Part shown: positions 10,306-18,338 of the stretch, piece after piece
Layout of the letters: each line of letters begins with the position of its first letter
How positions within the stretch are numbered: position 1 is the stretch's first letter
NCBI RefSeq assembly: GCF_026626635.1
Contig: NZ_JAPNKA010000001.1
Coordinates: 3,906,001-3,970,000, forward strand
DNA from: Archangium lansingense
GTDB lineage: Bacteria; Myxococcota; Myxococcia; Myxococcales; Myxococcaceae
Reading direction: 5' to 3'
DNA length: 64,000 bases
Notes under the pieces: generated by a model
What the model saw: the letters and a program-made list of their open reading frames with translations, nothing else
What the model was told of the DNA's origin: nothing
Databases searched by the model: none
Translations under genes and position numbers: made by a program

Positions 10306-11508
10306 CTACCAGGTGACCGGCATCTCGTACGCGGCTAACAGGTTGTCGTTCTGCTTGAAGGGGATGTCCTCGACGGGCACGGCCAGCCGCAGGGTAGGGA
10401 CGCGCCGGAGCAGCGTGGGGAACACCACCTCCAGCTCGATGAGGGCGAGCGCGCGTCCTGTACACAGGTGGAGCCCATGCCCCAGGGCGAGGTTGCGGTG
10501 CGGTGGGCGGTGGAGGTCCAGCTGGTCCGGGTTGGGAAAGACCGTCTCATCGCGGTTGGCGGAGTCCGTCTGGACGAGGACGCCTTCACCGGCACGGATG
10601 AGCTGACCGCCAATAATGATGTCCTCGGTGGCGACGCGCTGCCTGCCGCTGTGTGAGACGGTGACGTAACGCAGCAACTCCTGGATGGCCGCGGAGAGCT
10701 GCTGGGGATCCTCTGCGACCGCATGCAGCTCGCCGCGCTGGTCCGGGTCGAGCAACAGCGCCAGCGTGCCCATGATGAGCATGTACGCGGATGGCCCGTG
10801 TCCGGCGTGGAACAGCATCTGGAACATGGCGGCTGCGTCCTGCTCGCTCAGCGCTCCCTTCCGTACGTACTCGGCCACGACGCGACCGATGAGCGTGTCA
10901 CTGGGGTTGCGCACGTTCTCGGCCACGAGACGCTCGAAGTAGCCGTCCATCTCCTCCAGTGCCCGTCCGGCCTCCTCCTTCGGCGTGTCACGGGACCCGA
11001 TCGCGCAGCTGAGGCGGTGCAGGTGCTCGCAGTCGTCATGGGAGACGCCGAGCAGGTCGCAGATGACGCGAATGGCCACGGGGAGCGCGAAGGCCGCCAG
11101 CAGGTCCACCGGCCGCGGCCCGCCCAGCATCGTGTCGAGCGCCTCGTCGACGATGCGCTGGATCCGCGGCCTCAGGAGCTCCATCCGCCGAGGAGAGAAC
11201 TCCTGCATGAGCATGGCCCGCTGGGCCCGGTGCTCCGAATCCGCGCGGAACGCGAACGGCAGGACCCGGTCCAGCCGCGCAGCCGAGGTGGGCGAGGTGT
11301 GGGGGAAGCCCGGCAGCCTGAAGTCCAGGCTCAACCGTGGGTCGCCGAGGGCCTGGGAGGCATCATCGTAGCGGGTGATCAGCCACGGCGTGCTGCCGTC
11401 CCACACCCGAACGCGGGTCACCGGGGCCTCCTTCCGCAGCCGCTTGTACTCGGCTGGAGGGTCTAGCGGGCACCGCCAATTCTTGGGCATGGGATAGGCA
11501 TCGCTCAT
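10306..11508 (-). CDS. Cytochrome P450, NRPS-associated, atypical I-helix
   Basis: This is a 400-aa soluble bacterial P450, last gene of the NRPS operon; its ATG overlaps the TGA of the C*-T gene (ATGA, 11505-11508). The ExxR motif is IQELLR (E277, R280). The haem-thiolate loop is LGHGLHLCTGRALA with Cys349, where the usual leading Phe is Leu. The I-helix reads AGHGPSA (235-241) where most P450s have AG(x)(D/E)T: the acid is Gly238 and the O2-activating Thr is Pro239. Loss of the acid/alcohol pair is seen in some biosynthetic P450s acting on large or carrier-bound substrates, so the enzyme may use substrate-assisted oxygen activation or do unusual chemistry. Its position implies oxidation of the peptide or of an amino acid bound to the adjacent carrier protein; the substrate is unknown. 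P450 identity is certain from the haem loop. Confidence 0.93.
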   Translation of the reverse strand: MSDAYPMPKNWRCPLDPPAEYKRLRKEAPVTRVRVWDGSTPWLITRYDDASQALGDPRLSLDFRLPGFPHTSPTSAARLDRVLPFAFRADSEHRAQRAMLMQEFSPRRMELLRPRIQRIVDEALDTMLGGPRPVDLLAAFALPVAIRVICDLLGVSHDDCEHLHRLSCAIGSRDTPKEEAGRALEEMDGYFERLVAENVRNPSDTLIGRVVAEYVRKGALSEQDAAAMFQMLFHAGHGPSAYMLIMGTLALLLDPDQRGELHAVAEDPQQLSAAIQELLRYVTVSHSGRQRVATEDIIIGGQLIRAGEGVLVQTDSANRDETVFPNPDQLDLHRPPHRNLALGHGLHLCTGRALALIELEVVFPTLLRRVPTLRLAVPVEDIPFKQNDNLLAAYEMPVTW

Positions 11509-13019
11509 CGTGACGCTCCTGGTTGCTCGAGCAGGGCAGCGGCTCCGGCCGCCGTTGGGGTTGCGTACAGGTCACGCAGCCCGATGTGCCGGCCAAGCTC
11601 GGCACGGACCCGGACCGCGACGTCGATCAGCTGCAGGGAATGGCCGCCGAGACGGAAGAAGTCGTCGTATGGCCCGACGGCCTCGAGCCCCAGCACGTCG
11701 GCGAAGATCCGGGTGAGGGCCCGTTCCGTCGCGGAGCGCACGGGCAGCAAGTTAGACACCGGCTCACCGGGCTCGAGGGCGCGCAGGACCGCCTCGTAAG
11801 CCGACAGCAAGCCGTCGATGAAGCCGGTGTCGAACACGCTCTCATCGAACTCGGCCCAGAGGATGCTCGCGCCGCTGGCGGTCTCCTCGACGCGAAGGGT
11901 GAGCTCGAACTTGGCGGTGGCGAAGTCCAGCAGGTGCTCCGTTACCGAGCAGCCGTGTAACTCCAGGGCACCGGCCGTACCCACCGGGTGGTAGGCGAAG
12001 TTGACCTGCACGACTGGCGACCGGGTGGGGTCTCTCGGTGGGGCGAGCTCGGCGACGAGCTGCTCGAAGGGCATGTCCTTGTGCGCATAGGCGGCGGCCG
12101 TAGCCTCGGCCACCCTCGCGAGCAGCTCGCGGAAGGTGGGGTTTCCGCTCAGGTCGACCCGCAGCGCGACGGTGTTGACGAAGAACCCGAGCACGCGCTC
12201 GAGCTCCGGCAGATCGCGGTTGGCCACGGCCAGACCGAGCAGCACCTGCTGCCTGTTCGCGCAGTGACCGAGCACCACCCCCCAGGCCGCGGCCAGGACC
12301 GTGAATACGGTCTGACGCTCGGCACTCGCGAACGCGCGCACCGCCGCGGCGACCTCGGAGGGGAGCGCGCGATGTATGCGCCGCCCTCGCCCCTGCGCGC
12401 GACGGGGCGGGACGAGGTCCAGCACCAGCGGCAGTCCGGAGAGCTGCTGACGCCACCAGCGTGCCAGCTCCGTCCTCCGCTGCTCGGTGAGTTGCTCTCG
12501 TTGCCACGCCGCCCAGTCCGCATACTGCACGGGCAGCTCGGGCAACGCGGCGGGCTCCCCGGCGACCGCTGCCTGGTAGGCGATGGCCAGCTCCTCGAAG
12601 AAGATCTGCAACGAACAGCCGTCGGCCACCAGGAGATGCATCGAAAACACGAGGAAGTGCGTCTCCGGAGCCTGCCGGAGCACGGTGAGCCGCAGCAGCG
12701 GCCCGTGTTCGAGATCGAACGGCTGGGACACAACGGCTTCCGCGTGCCGCAGCGCCTCGGTTTCGTCTGGAACGTCGAGCACGCACACGTGTCCGCATCC
12801 GTCGGGCAGCACGTGTTGATGCGCACCGAGCGGAAAGACGGTCCGCAGCGATTCGTGCCGGGCCACCAGCACGTCCACCGCCGCACGCACCGCGGTGGTG
12901 TCCAGGGGGCCTGTCACCCGGAAGCAGCGTGCCGAGCTCTGGGCAAATCCCGAGGGATCGAGCCAGTGAAGGAAGCACAGCCGCTGCTGGGCGAAGGACA
13001 TCGGGAACGCGGTCGTCAT
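11505..13019 (-). CDS. NRPS didomain: degenerate condensation domain + peptidyl carrier protein
   Basis: The start is ATG 13019, which overlaps the stop of the preceding NRPS (ATGA 13016-13019); longer upstream frames lie inside that gene and look non-coding. The 504-aa protein has a condensation-type domain (about 5-430) opening with SFAQQRLCFLHWLDP, then a carrier domain with the phosphopantetheine site RLGGHSL. There is no adenylation or thioesterase domain. The HHxxxDG motif reads H128-L-L-V-A-D-G134, so the second, catalytic His is Leu; the complement codons near 12640 (ATG CAT CTC CTG GTG GCC GAC GGC) confirm this. A normal condensation reaction is therefore unlikely. Degenerate C domains of this kind include the X domains of glycopeptide synthetases, which recruit P450s to a carrier-bound peptide. 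The next co-translated gene is a P450, so the same role is inferred here. Confidence 0.9.
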   Translation of the reverse strand: MTTAFPMSFAQQRLCFLHWLDPSGFAQSSARCFRVTGPLDTTAVRAAVDVLVARHESLRTVFPLGAHQHVLPDGCGHVCVLDVPDETEALRHAEAVVSQPFDLEHGPLLRLTVLRQAPETHFLVFSMHLLVADGCSLQIFFEELAIAYQAAVAGEPAALPELPVQYADWAAWQREQLTEQRRTELARWWRQQLSGLPLVLDLVPPRRAQGRGRRIHRALPSEVAAAVRAFASAERQTVFTVLAAAWGVVLGHCANRQQVLLGLAVANRDLPELERVLGFFVNTVALRVDLSGNPTFRELLARVAEATAAAYAHKDMPFEQLVAELAPPRDPTRSPVVQVNFAYHPVGTAGALELHGCSVTEHLLDFATAKFELTLRVEETASGASILWAEFDESVFDTGFIDGLLSAYEAVLRALEPGEPVSNLLPVRSATERALTRIFADVLGLEAVGPYDDFFRLGGHSLQLIDVAVRVRAELGRHIGLRDLYATPTAAGAAALLEQPGASR

Positions 13020-16000
13020 GTGCGCGGCAGCTTCCCGATGGCGGGCCGAGCAGGCGGCAACGTGGTGAGCGCCTCGGCCAGTTGTGCGACGGTCGGGCCC
13101 GCGAAGACGGTGGCGAGAGCGACCTCCCGGCCGGTCATCCTGCTCAGCCGCGTGGCGAGCTTCATCGCCTGCAAGGAATGCATGCCCAGCTCGAACAGGC
13201 TGTCGTGGACACCGACCCGGTCCACCTTCAGCAGCTCGGTGACGAGCGCGGCAATCCGGGCCTCGGCCTCGTTCCTGGGCGCCGTGAACGGCGTGTCCGT
13301 GCTCACTTGGGGCTTGGGCAGTCTGGACCGGTCGAGCTTGCCATTGGTGGTCAACGGCCACGCATCGAGGACCAGGACGGCACCGGGCACGAGATGTCCG
13401 GGCAACCTGCGCGCCACGTCCTCGCGCACAGCCTGGCCAGACACCGCTGACCCGGGTGCCGCCACGACGTAGCCGATGAGCCGCACCTCGCCCACGGTGC
13501 GATCGGCGAGAGCGACGGCGTCGGTCACCCCGGGATGGGCGGCCAGTGCGGTCCGGACCTCGGATAGCTCCACCCGGACGCCGCGGATCTTCACCTGGTC
13601 ATCGCGGCGGCCCAGGAAATCAATGACCCCGCCGGGGAGCCACCGGCCCAGGTCCCCACTGCGGTACAGCCTTCCGCCCGGAAGCGTCCCGAACGGGTTC
13701 GCCACGAACCTCTCGGACGTCAGCTCCGGCATGCCGAGGTATCCACGCCCGACGACAGGGCCGCCGATGCAGATCTCCCCGACTACGCCTGGCGGCACCA
13801 CCTGGAGGTGTTCGTCGAGCACGACGAGCTGAGAGTTGGACAGGGCTCGGCCGATGGGAACACGGGCTCCCTCGACGTCGTGCCAGTCCTCGAGCCGCTG
13901 ACCGCTGACCACGATGGTCGTCTCGGTCGGTCCGTAGAGGTTCGCCACCTTCGTGAAACCCCGGCGCCGCAGCGCCCGGAACGCGTCCGGAGAGACGACA
14001 TCGCCTCCGACCATGACTCGCTCCATGGCGTCGAACACCTCCGGGAGTTCGGCCACCAACGAGTGGAACACCGCGGGCGAGAGGAAGGCGTGGGTGATCG
14101 ACTGCTGGGTGAGGCACCGAGCCATCCCCTGCATATCCCAGCCCGGTTTCAAGAAGTGGATCGCGGCGCCGTTCAACAGCGCTCCCCAGAGCTCCAACAC
14201 CGACACATCGAAGGCGACCGATGCCGCGGCCAGCACGGTCTTGCCTGGCACCAGCCCGAGGGCTTCCATTTCGTACAGACGGGCCACGACCGAGCGGTGC
14301 TCGATCTGGACTCCCTTGGGCCTGCCAGTCGAACCGGACGTGTAGATGACATACGCGAGGTCGGTGGGTACTCCCGAGGGCAGCGGGACATCCGGCGAGT
14401 CGGGAACGTCCTCCAGCACCACGGTCGGGAGACCCGGTACCCGATGGGCCAGCTCGGCTGTCGTGATCACGGCTCGTGCCCCGGCGTCCTGAACCAGGAG
14501 CTCCAAGCGGGACGGGGGATGGCTCGGATCCAGCGGGAGATAGGCCGCACCGGACTGGAGTACTCCGAGTTGTGACACAACGAGCTCCGCCGAGTGAGGG
14601 GCGCACACCGCCACCACGTCTCCCCGGCCGATGCCCATCCCGCGGAGGTGACGTGCCAGCCGTTCCGCCCGGAACGTGAGCTCGCGGTAGGACATTGGCG
14701 CGTTGCCCGACGTCACAGCGGGCGCATCCGGAGTGCGCTCGGCCTGTCGCTTGATGAGGTCGGGCAACCATTCCGCGGGTGCGTCACTCCGGGGGCCCGT
14801 GACGACGAGCGCCTGCCGGCCCGCGTCGTCCAGCAGGGGCAGCCTCGACACCGGGGTGTCCGGGGCGGCGGTGATGGCATGCAGCAGCCGCTGATACGCG
14901 GACAGCATCCCGGCGATGAAGAACTCCTCGAAGAGGTCGGAGTCGAACTCCCAGGCGAGCGTGATCCCGCACAAGGACGAGCGTGGGCTGGCGCGTACCG
15001 GGGCATCGGACCGGGGAATGCGCACGACGTTGCCGGCCAGCCTGCTGATGTGCCCTGGCTCGGAGTAGCGGGGAACCGCGATCACGGACAGCTCGAACTT
15101 GGCCGAGCCGTTGCTGAGTCCTTCGACGACGGAGACCTCCAGCGGAGCCTCGCTGAGCGTGCCCAGCGAGGCGTCATGGAAGCTGAACATCGCCTGGATC
15201 AACGGGTTGAGTCCGCCGTGATGCCGTGCGGGCGACTCCGCGAAGAGCATCTCGTACGGCAGCTCCTGGTGGTCATAGGCCGCCAGGGTGGTTCGCCGCA
15301 CTTGAGCCAGGAACTCCTCGAACGTGGGGTCTCCGTGCAACCGGCCGCGCAGCACGACATTGTTGACGAACATTCCCAGCAGGTTCTCCGTGTCCTGCCA
15401 GCGCCGGTTGGCGACCCCGGAGCCGACGAGGATGTCTCGGGAGCCGGTGTACCTGTGCAGCAGGACGAAGAACGCCGCGAGGAGCGTATTGAACAGGGAG
15501 GTGTGGTTCCGGTCGGCCAGTGCCTGCAGGCGGCGCGCGAGCTCTCCGTCGAGCTCCATCCGGGGCGCCATTCCGCGGAATTTCCTCGAGCCGGGCTCCG
15601 CGCGGCGGGGGAGTTGGAGCACGGTCTCGGCGCCTTCCAGCTCCTGGCGCCAGAAGCGGCGCTGCGCCGCCGCGGCCTCGGTGCCGCTCCACTCCCGCTG
15701 CCATCGCGCGTAGTCGGAGTACTGCACTGACAGGTCCGGACGCCGCACCCGGCCATGGCGCACGAAGTCGGCATAGCCGTTGAGCAGGTCGCGGACGAAG
15801 ACGTTGAACGACCAGCCGTCATGCACGATGTGGTGCTCGACGTGCACGAAGACGTGCTCCTGCGCGCTGAGCCTGAGCAGCAGCCACCGGAACGGCCTGC
15901 CGTCGGCGAGCGAGAACGGCGCCTGGATCATGTCGCGAACGGCCTCGCCGACCAGGGTCTCCTGCCGGGCTTCGTCCGCGTCGCTGAAGTCCCGCAGCGG

Positions 16001-18214
16001 GACCTCCACCTCCCAGGGAGGATCCACCTCACACGTCAGCTCCCCATCCACTTCGGGGAGGCGTGTGCGCAGCGCGCTGTGGCGCCGGATGATGTCCGAC
16101 AGGCTGGCGTGCAACGCGGTGATGTCCAGGTCTCCTGCCAGCCGGAGCACCGCCTGCGTGTGGTAGGCCCGTGCGTCCGGATTGAGCTTGTGCATCAGCC
16201 ACACCCGCTGCTGGGCGTACGACGGAGCGACCCCGGTGCCGGGTTCAGCGGCTCGCGGGCCCAGCTCCGCACGGTCGAGCCGGTCACCGATCGCCGCCGC
16301 TATTCCGGCGACCGTAGGAGCCTGGAGAACAGCGCTCAGCTCGAGCTGCGCCCCCAGCGTGCCGCGGGCCCTGGCGACGAGCTGGGTGGCGAACAGGGAA
16401 TGGCCACCGAGCTCGAACAGGTTGTCGTGCACTCCCACCGACTCCATTCCGAGCAGCTCAGCCGCGATTCTCACCAGCGCCGCTTCCACGGGCGTGCGCG
16501 GCGGCTGGTAACCGGTGGTGTCCGGCCGTTGTGGCCGGGGCAGCCTGGCGCGATCGACCTTGCCGCTCGTGTTCAGCGGCCACTCGTCGAGCGGCACAAT
16601 GACATCCGGTACCAGATAACCGGGCAGGAGTCGGCGGAGCTCGGCGCGTAACCCGTCGGCCGACAACACCGTGCCAGCGGCCGGTATCACGTAGCCCAGG
16701 AGACGTTCACCCGTCCCGTCGATGACGGCCACCGCATCACGCACGCCTGGCAGCGCAGCCAGCGCCGCCTCGACCTGACCTGTCTCGATGCGCACGCCGC
16801 GGACCTTGACCTGGTGGTCGCGCCGGCCGAGGAACTCGATCGTACCGTCCGCCAGCTGCCTGCCGAGATCGCCGCTGCGGTACAGCCGGCTTCCCGGCAC
16901 CGGGCTGAACGGATCCTGAACGAACCGCTCGGCGGTGAGGCCGGGCTGTCCCAGGTACCCGCGCCCGACGCCGTCCCCGCCGATGCAGATCTCTCCCGGG
17001 GTTCCGTCGGGAACCGGCTGCAGGTGCTCGTCGAGGATGACGACGTGGCAGTTGGAGATGGGACGGCCGATGGGCACTCGCTCGCCGTCCTGGGCTTCCA
17101 CCGGGTGCAGCGTGGTGCACACCGTCGCCTCTGCCGGGCCGTAGCCGTTGACGAACCGTTGGAACGCCGCCCATTGCCGAGCGGTCTCCGGGAGGCATAC
17201 GTCGCCGACGCTCATCACCACCTGGAGGTCTGTGAACCGGCCTGCCCGTAGCGTGCGCAGGACAGCCGCGGGCAGCACGGCATGGGTCACCCGGCGGCTC
17301 AACAGCACTTGCGCCAGTGGATCTCCAGAGAGCTGGGTGTCGTCGATGAACTCCAGGCGACCGCCATTGGCCAGCGCCAGTACGAGCTCGAACAAGGCCC
17401 CGTCGAAGGCCGGGTGAGCGAACTGCAGCACCCGCATGTCCTTCCCCAGCTCGCCCAGGAAGTCCCGCTGGGCCTGGAGCAGATGGGAGACACCCCGATG
17501 CTCGAGCATGACCAGCTTGGGCTCACCGGTCGAGCCAGAGGTGCAGATGATGTACGCGAGATCCTCCGGGGTGAGCGCAGCCCCGCCTGGTGCGTCCTCG
17601 AGCGCCGGCTCGAGGGTGACGGGCGCGCTGCCGAGCTCGAGGTAGGGCACTCCCGGCATGGCGCTGGCTTGCGACAGGCCTACGACCAGTACCGCCCCTG
17701 CTCTTCGAATGACGTCCTCGCGCCAGGCCGCCGGGTGCGCAGGCGTCAGCGGAAGATAGGCTGCACCGCACTTCCAGACGGCGAGCACGGTCTCGACGAA
17801 GGCGGGTCCGCGGTCCATCACGACCGCGACAACATCACCGCGCCCGAGCCCCCTGGCTCGCAGTATTCCCGCCAGGGCGGAGGTCCGCTTCCTCAGCTGC
17901 GCATAGGTGACTTCGAGGGCCGCATCCGAGAGCGCGACGCGGTCGGCATGTAGTCGCGCCTGCTGCTCGAGCACGTCCAGCACCGACCGCCAGGGACCGT
18001 GGTCTCTCCTGTTGTCTCGCACGCGGGCTGCAATCCGCGCACGGTCCACGCCCTCTGGCGGTGTGCTCCAGGAGGGCTCCGCGTCTATCGCCCACGGGCC
18101 CTTCAGCCGGAGGCTGGATAGCAGTCGTTCGTACTCTGTTCCGGTGGCGAGGGCGGTGGGGGGCGTGGAATGCAACGGTGTCTCCCAAGAGAATCCGACA
18201 CCGATGTAGAGCAC
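13016..18214 (-). CDS. Non-ribosomal peptide synthetase, A-T-C-A-T
   Basis: The 1,732-aa frame contains A1 (about 80-560, A3 motif TSGSTGEPK at 225), T1 (LGGHS, Ser606), C (about 665-1110, HHIVHDG with His795 intact), A2 (about 1115-1640, YTSGSTGRPKG) and T2 (LGMHS, Ser1680; the usual second Gly is Met). It loads an amino acid at once without an N-terminal C domain, so this is probably the first protein of the line. By eye against GrsA, the specificity positions read D-G-F-V-M-V-G-V-C-K for A1 and D-V-L-F-M-G-L-I-V-K for A2; I do not assign substrates from these. The C domain carries a ~35-residue extra segment before GITLAWEFD. The start is uncertain: GTG 18214 has no clear ribosome site, whereas TTG 18175 has GGGAG 6-7 nt upstream. 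No thioesterase or reductase domain was seen. Confidence 0.95.
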   Translation of the reverse strand: MLYIGVGFSWETPLHSTPPTALATGTEYERLLSSLRLKGPWAIDAEPSWSTPPEGVDRARIAARVRDNRRDHGPWRSVLDVLEQQARLHADRVALSDAALEVTYAQLRKRTSALAGILRARGLGRGDVVAVVMDRGPAFVETVLAVWKCGAAYLPLTPAHPAAWREDVIRRAGAVLVVGLSQASAMPGVPYLELGSAPVTLEPALEDAPGGAALTPEDLAYIICTSGSTGEPKLVMLEHRGVSHLLQAQRDFLGELGKDMRVLQFAHPAFDGALFELVLALANGGRLEFIDDTQLSGDPLAQVLLSRRVTHAVLPAAVLRTLRAGRFTDLQVVMSVGDVCLPETARQWAAFQRFVNGYGPAEATVCTTLHPVEAQDGERVPIGRPISNCHVVILDEHLQPVPDGTPGEICIGGDGVGRGYLGQPGLTAERFVQDPFSPVPGSRLYRSGDLGRQLADGTIEFLGRRDHQVKVRGVRIETGQVEAALAALPGVRDAVAVIDGTGERLLGYVIPAAGTVLSADGLRAELRRLLPGYLVPDVIVPLDEWPLNTSGKVDRARLPRPQRPDTTGYQPPRTPVEAALVRIAAELLGMESVGVHDNLFELGGHSLFATQLVARARGTLGAQLELSAVLQAPTVAGIAAAIGDRLDRAELGPRAAEPGTGVAPSYAQQRVWLMHKLNPDARAYHTQAVLRLAGDLDITALHASLSDIIRRHSALRTRLPEVDGELTCEVDPPWEVEVPLRDFSDADEARQETLVGEAVRDMIQAPFSLADGRPFRWLLLRLSAQEHVFVHVEHHIVHDGWSFNVFVRDLLNGYADFVRHGRVRRPDLSVQYSDYARWQREWSGTEAAAAQRRFWRQELEGAETVLQLPRRAEPGSRKFRGMAPRMELDGELARRLQALADRNHTSLFNTLLAAFFVLLHRYTGSRDILVGSGVANRRWQDTENLLGMFVNNVVLRGRLHGDPTFEEFLAQVRRTTLAAYDHQELPYEMLFAESPARHHGGLNPLIQAMFSFHDASLGTLSEAPLEVSVVEGLSNGSAKFELSVIAVPRYSEPGHISRLAGNVVRIPRSDAPVRASPRSSLCGITLAWEFDSDLFEEFFIAGMLSAYQRLLHAITAAPDTPVSRLPLLDDAGRQALVVTGPRSDAPAEWLPDLIKRQAERTPDAPAVTSGNAPMSYRELTFRAERLARHLRGMGIGRGDVVAVCAPHSAELVVSQLGVLQSGAAYLPLDPSHPPSRLELLVQDAGARAVITTAELAHRVPGLPTVVLEDVPDSPDVPLPSGVPTDLAYVIYTSGSTGRPKGVQIEHRSVVARLYEMEALGLVPGKTVLAAASVAFDVSVLELWGALLNGAAIHFLKPGWDMQGMARCLTQQSITHAFLSPAVFHSLVAELPEVFDAMERVMVGGDVVSPDAFRALRRRGFTKVANLYGPTETTIVVSGQRLEDWHDVEGARVPIGRALSNSQLVVLDEHLQVVPPGVVGEICIGGPVVGRGYLGMPELTSERFVANPFGTLPGGRLYRSGDLGRWLPGGVIDFLGRRDDQVKIRGVRVELSEVRTALAAHPGVTDAVALADRTVGEVRLIGYVVAAPGSAVSGQAVREDVARRLPGHLVPGAVLVLDAWPLTTNGKLDRSRLPKPQVSTDTPFTAPRNEAEARIAALVTELLKVDRVGVHDSLFELGMHSLQAMKLATRLSRMTGREVALATVFAGPTVAQLAEALTTLPPARPAIGKLPRT

Positions 18215-18338
18215 CGTGCAGTGAGACAGAACCCCCGAAAGCCCATGAAAACCTTCACCCAGAAGAGGGAGCGAAAACTCACCGCCCCCGGCTCAGAAAC
18301 CAATCGCTCGCACCTGGAGCAACAGCGTGAGCGCCTCC

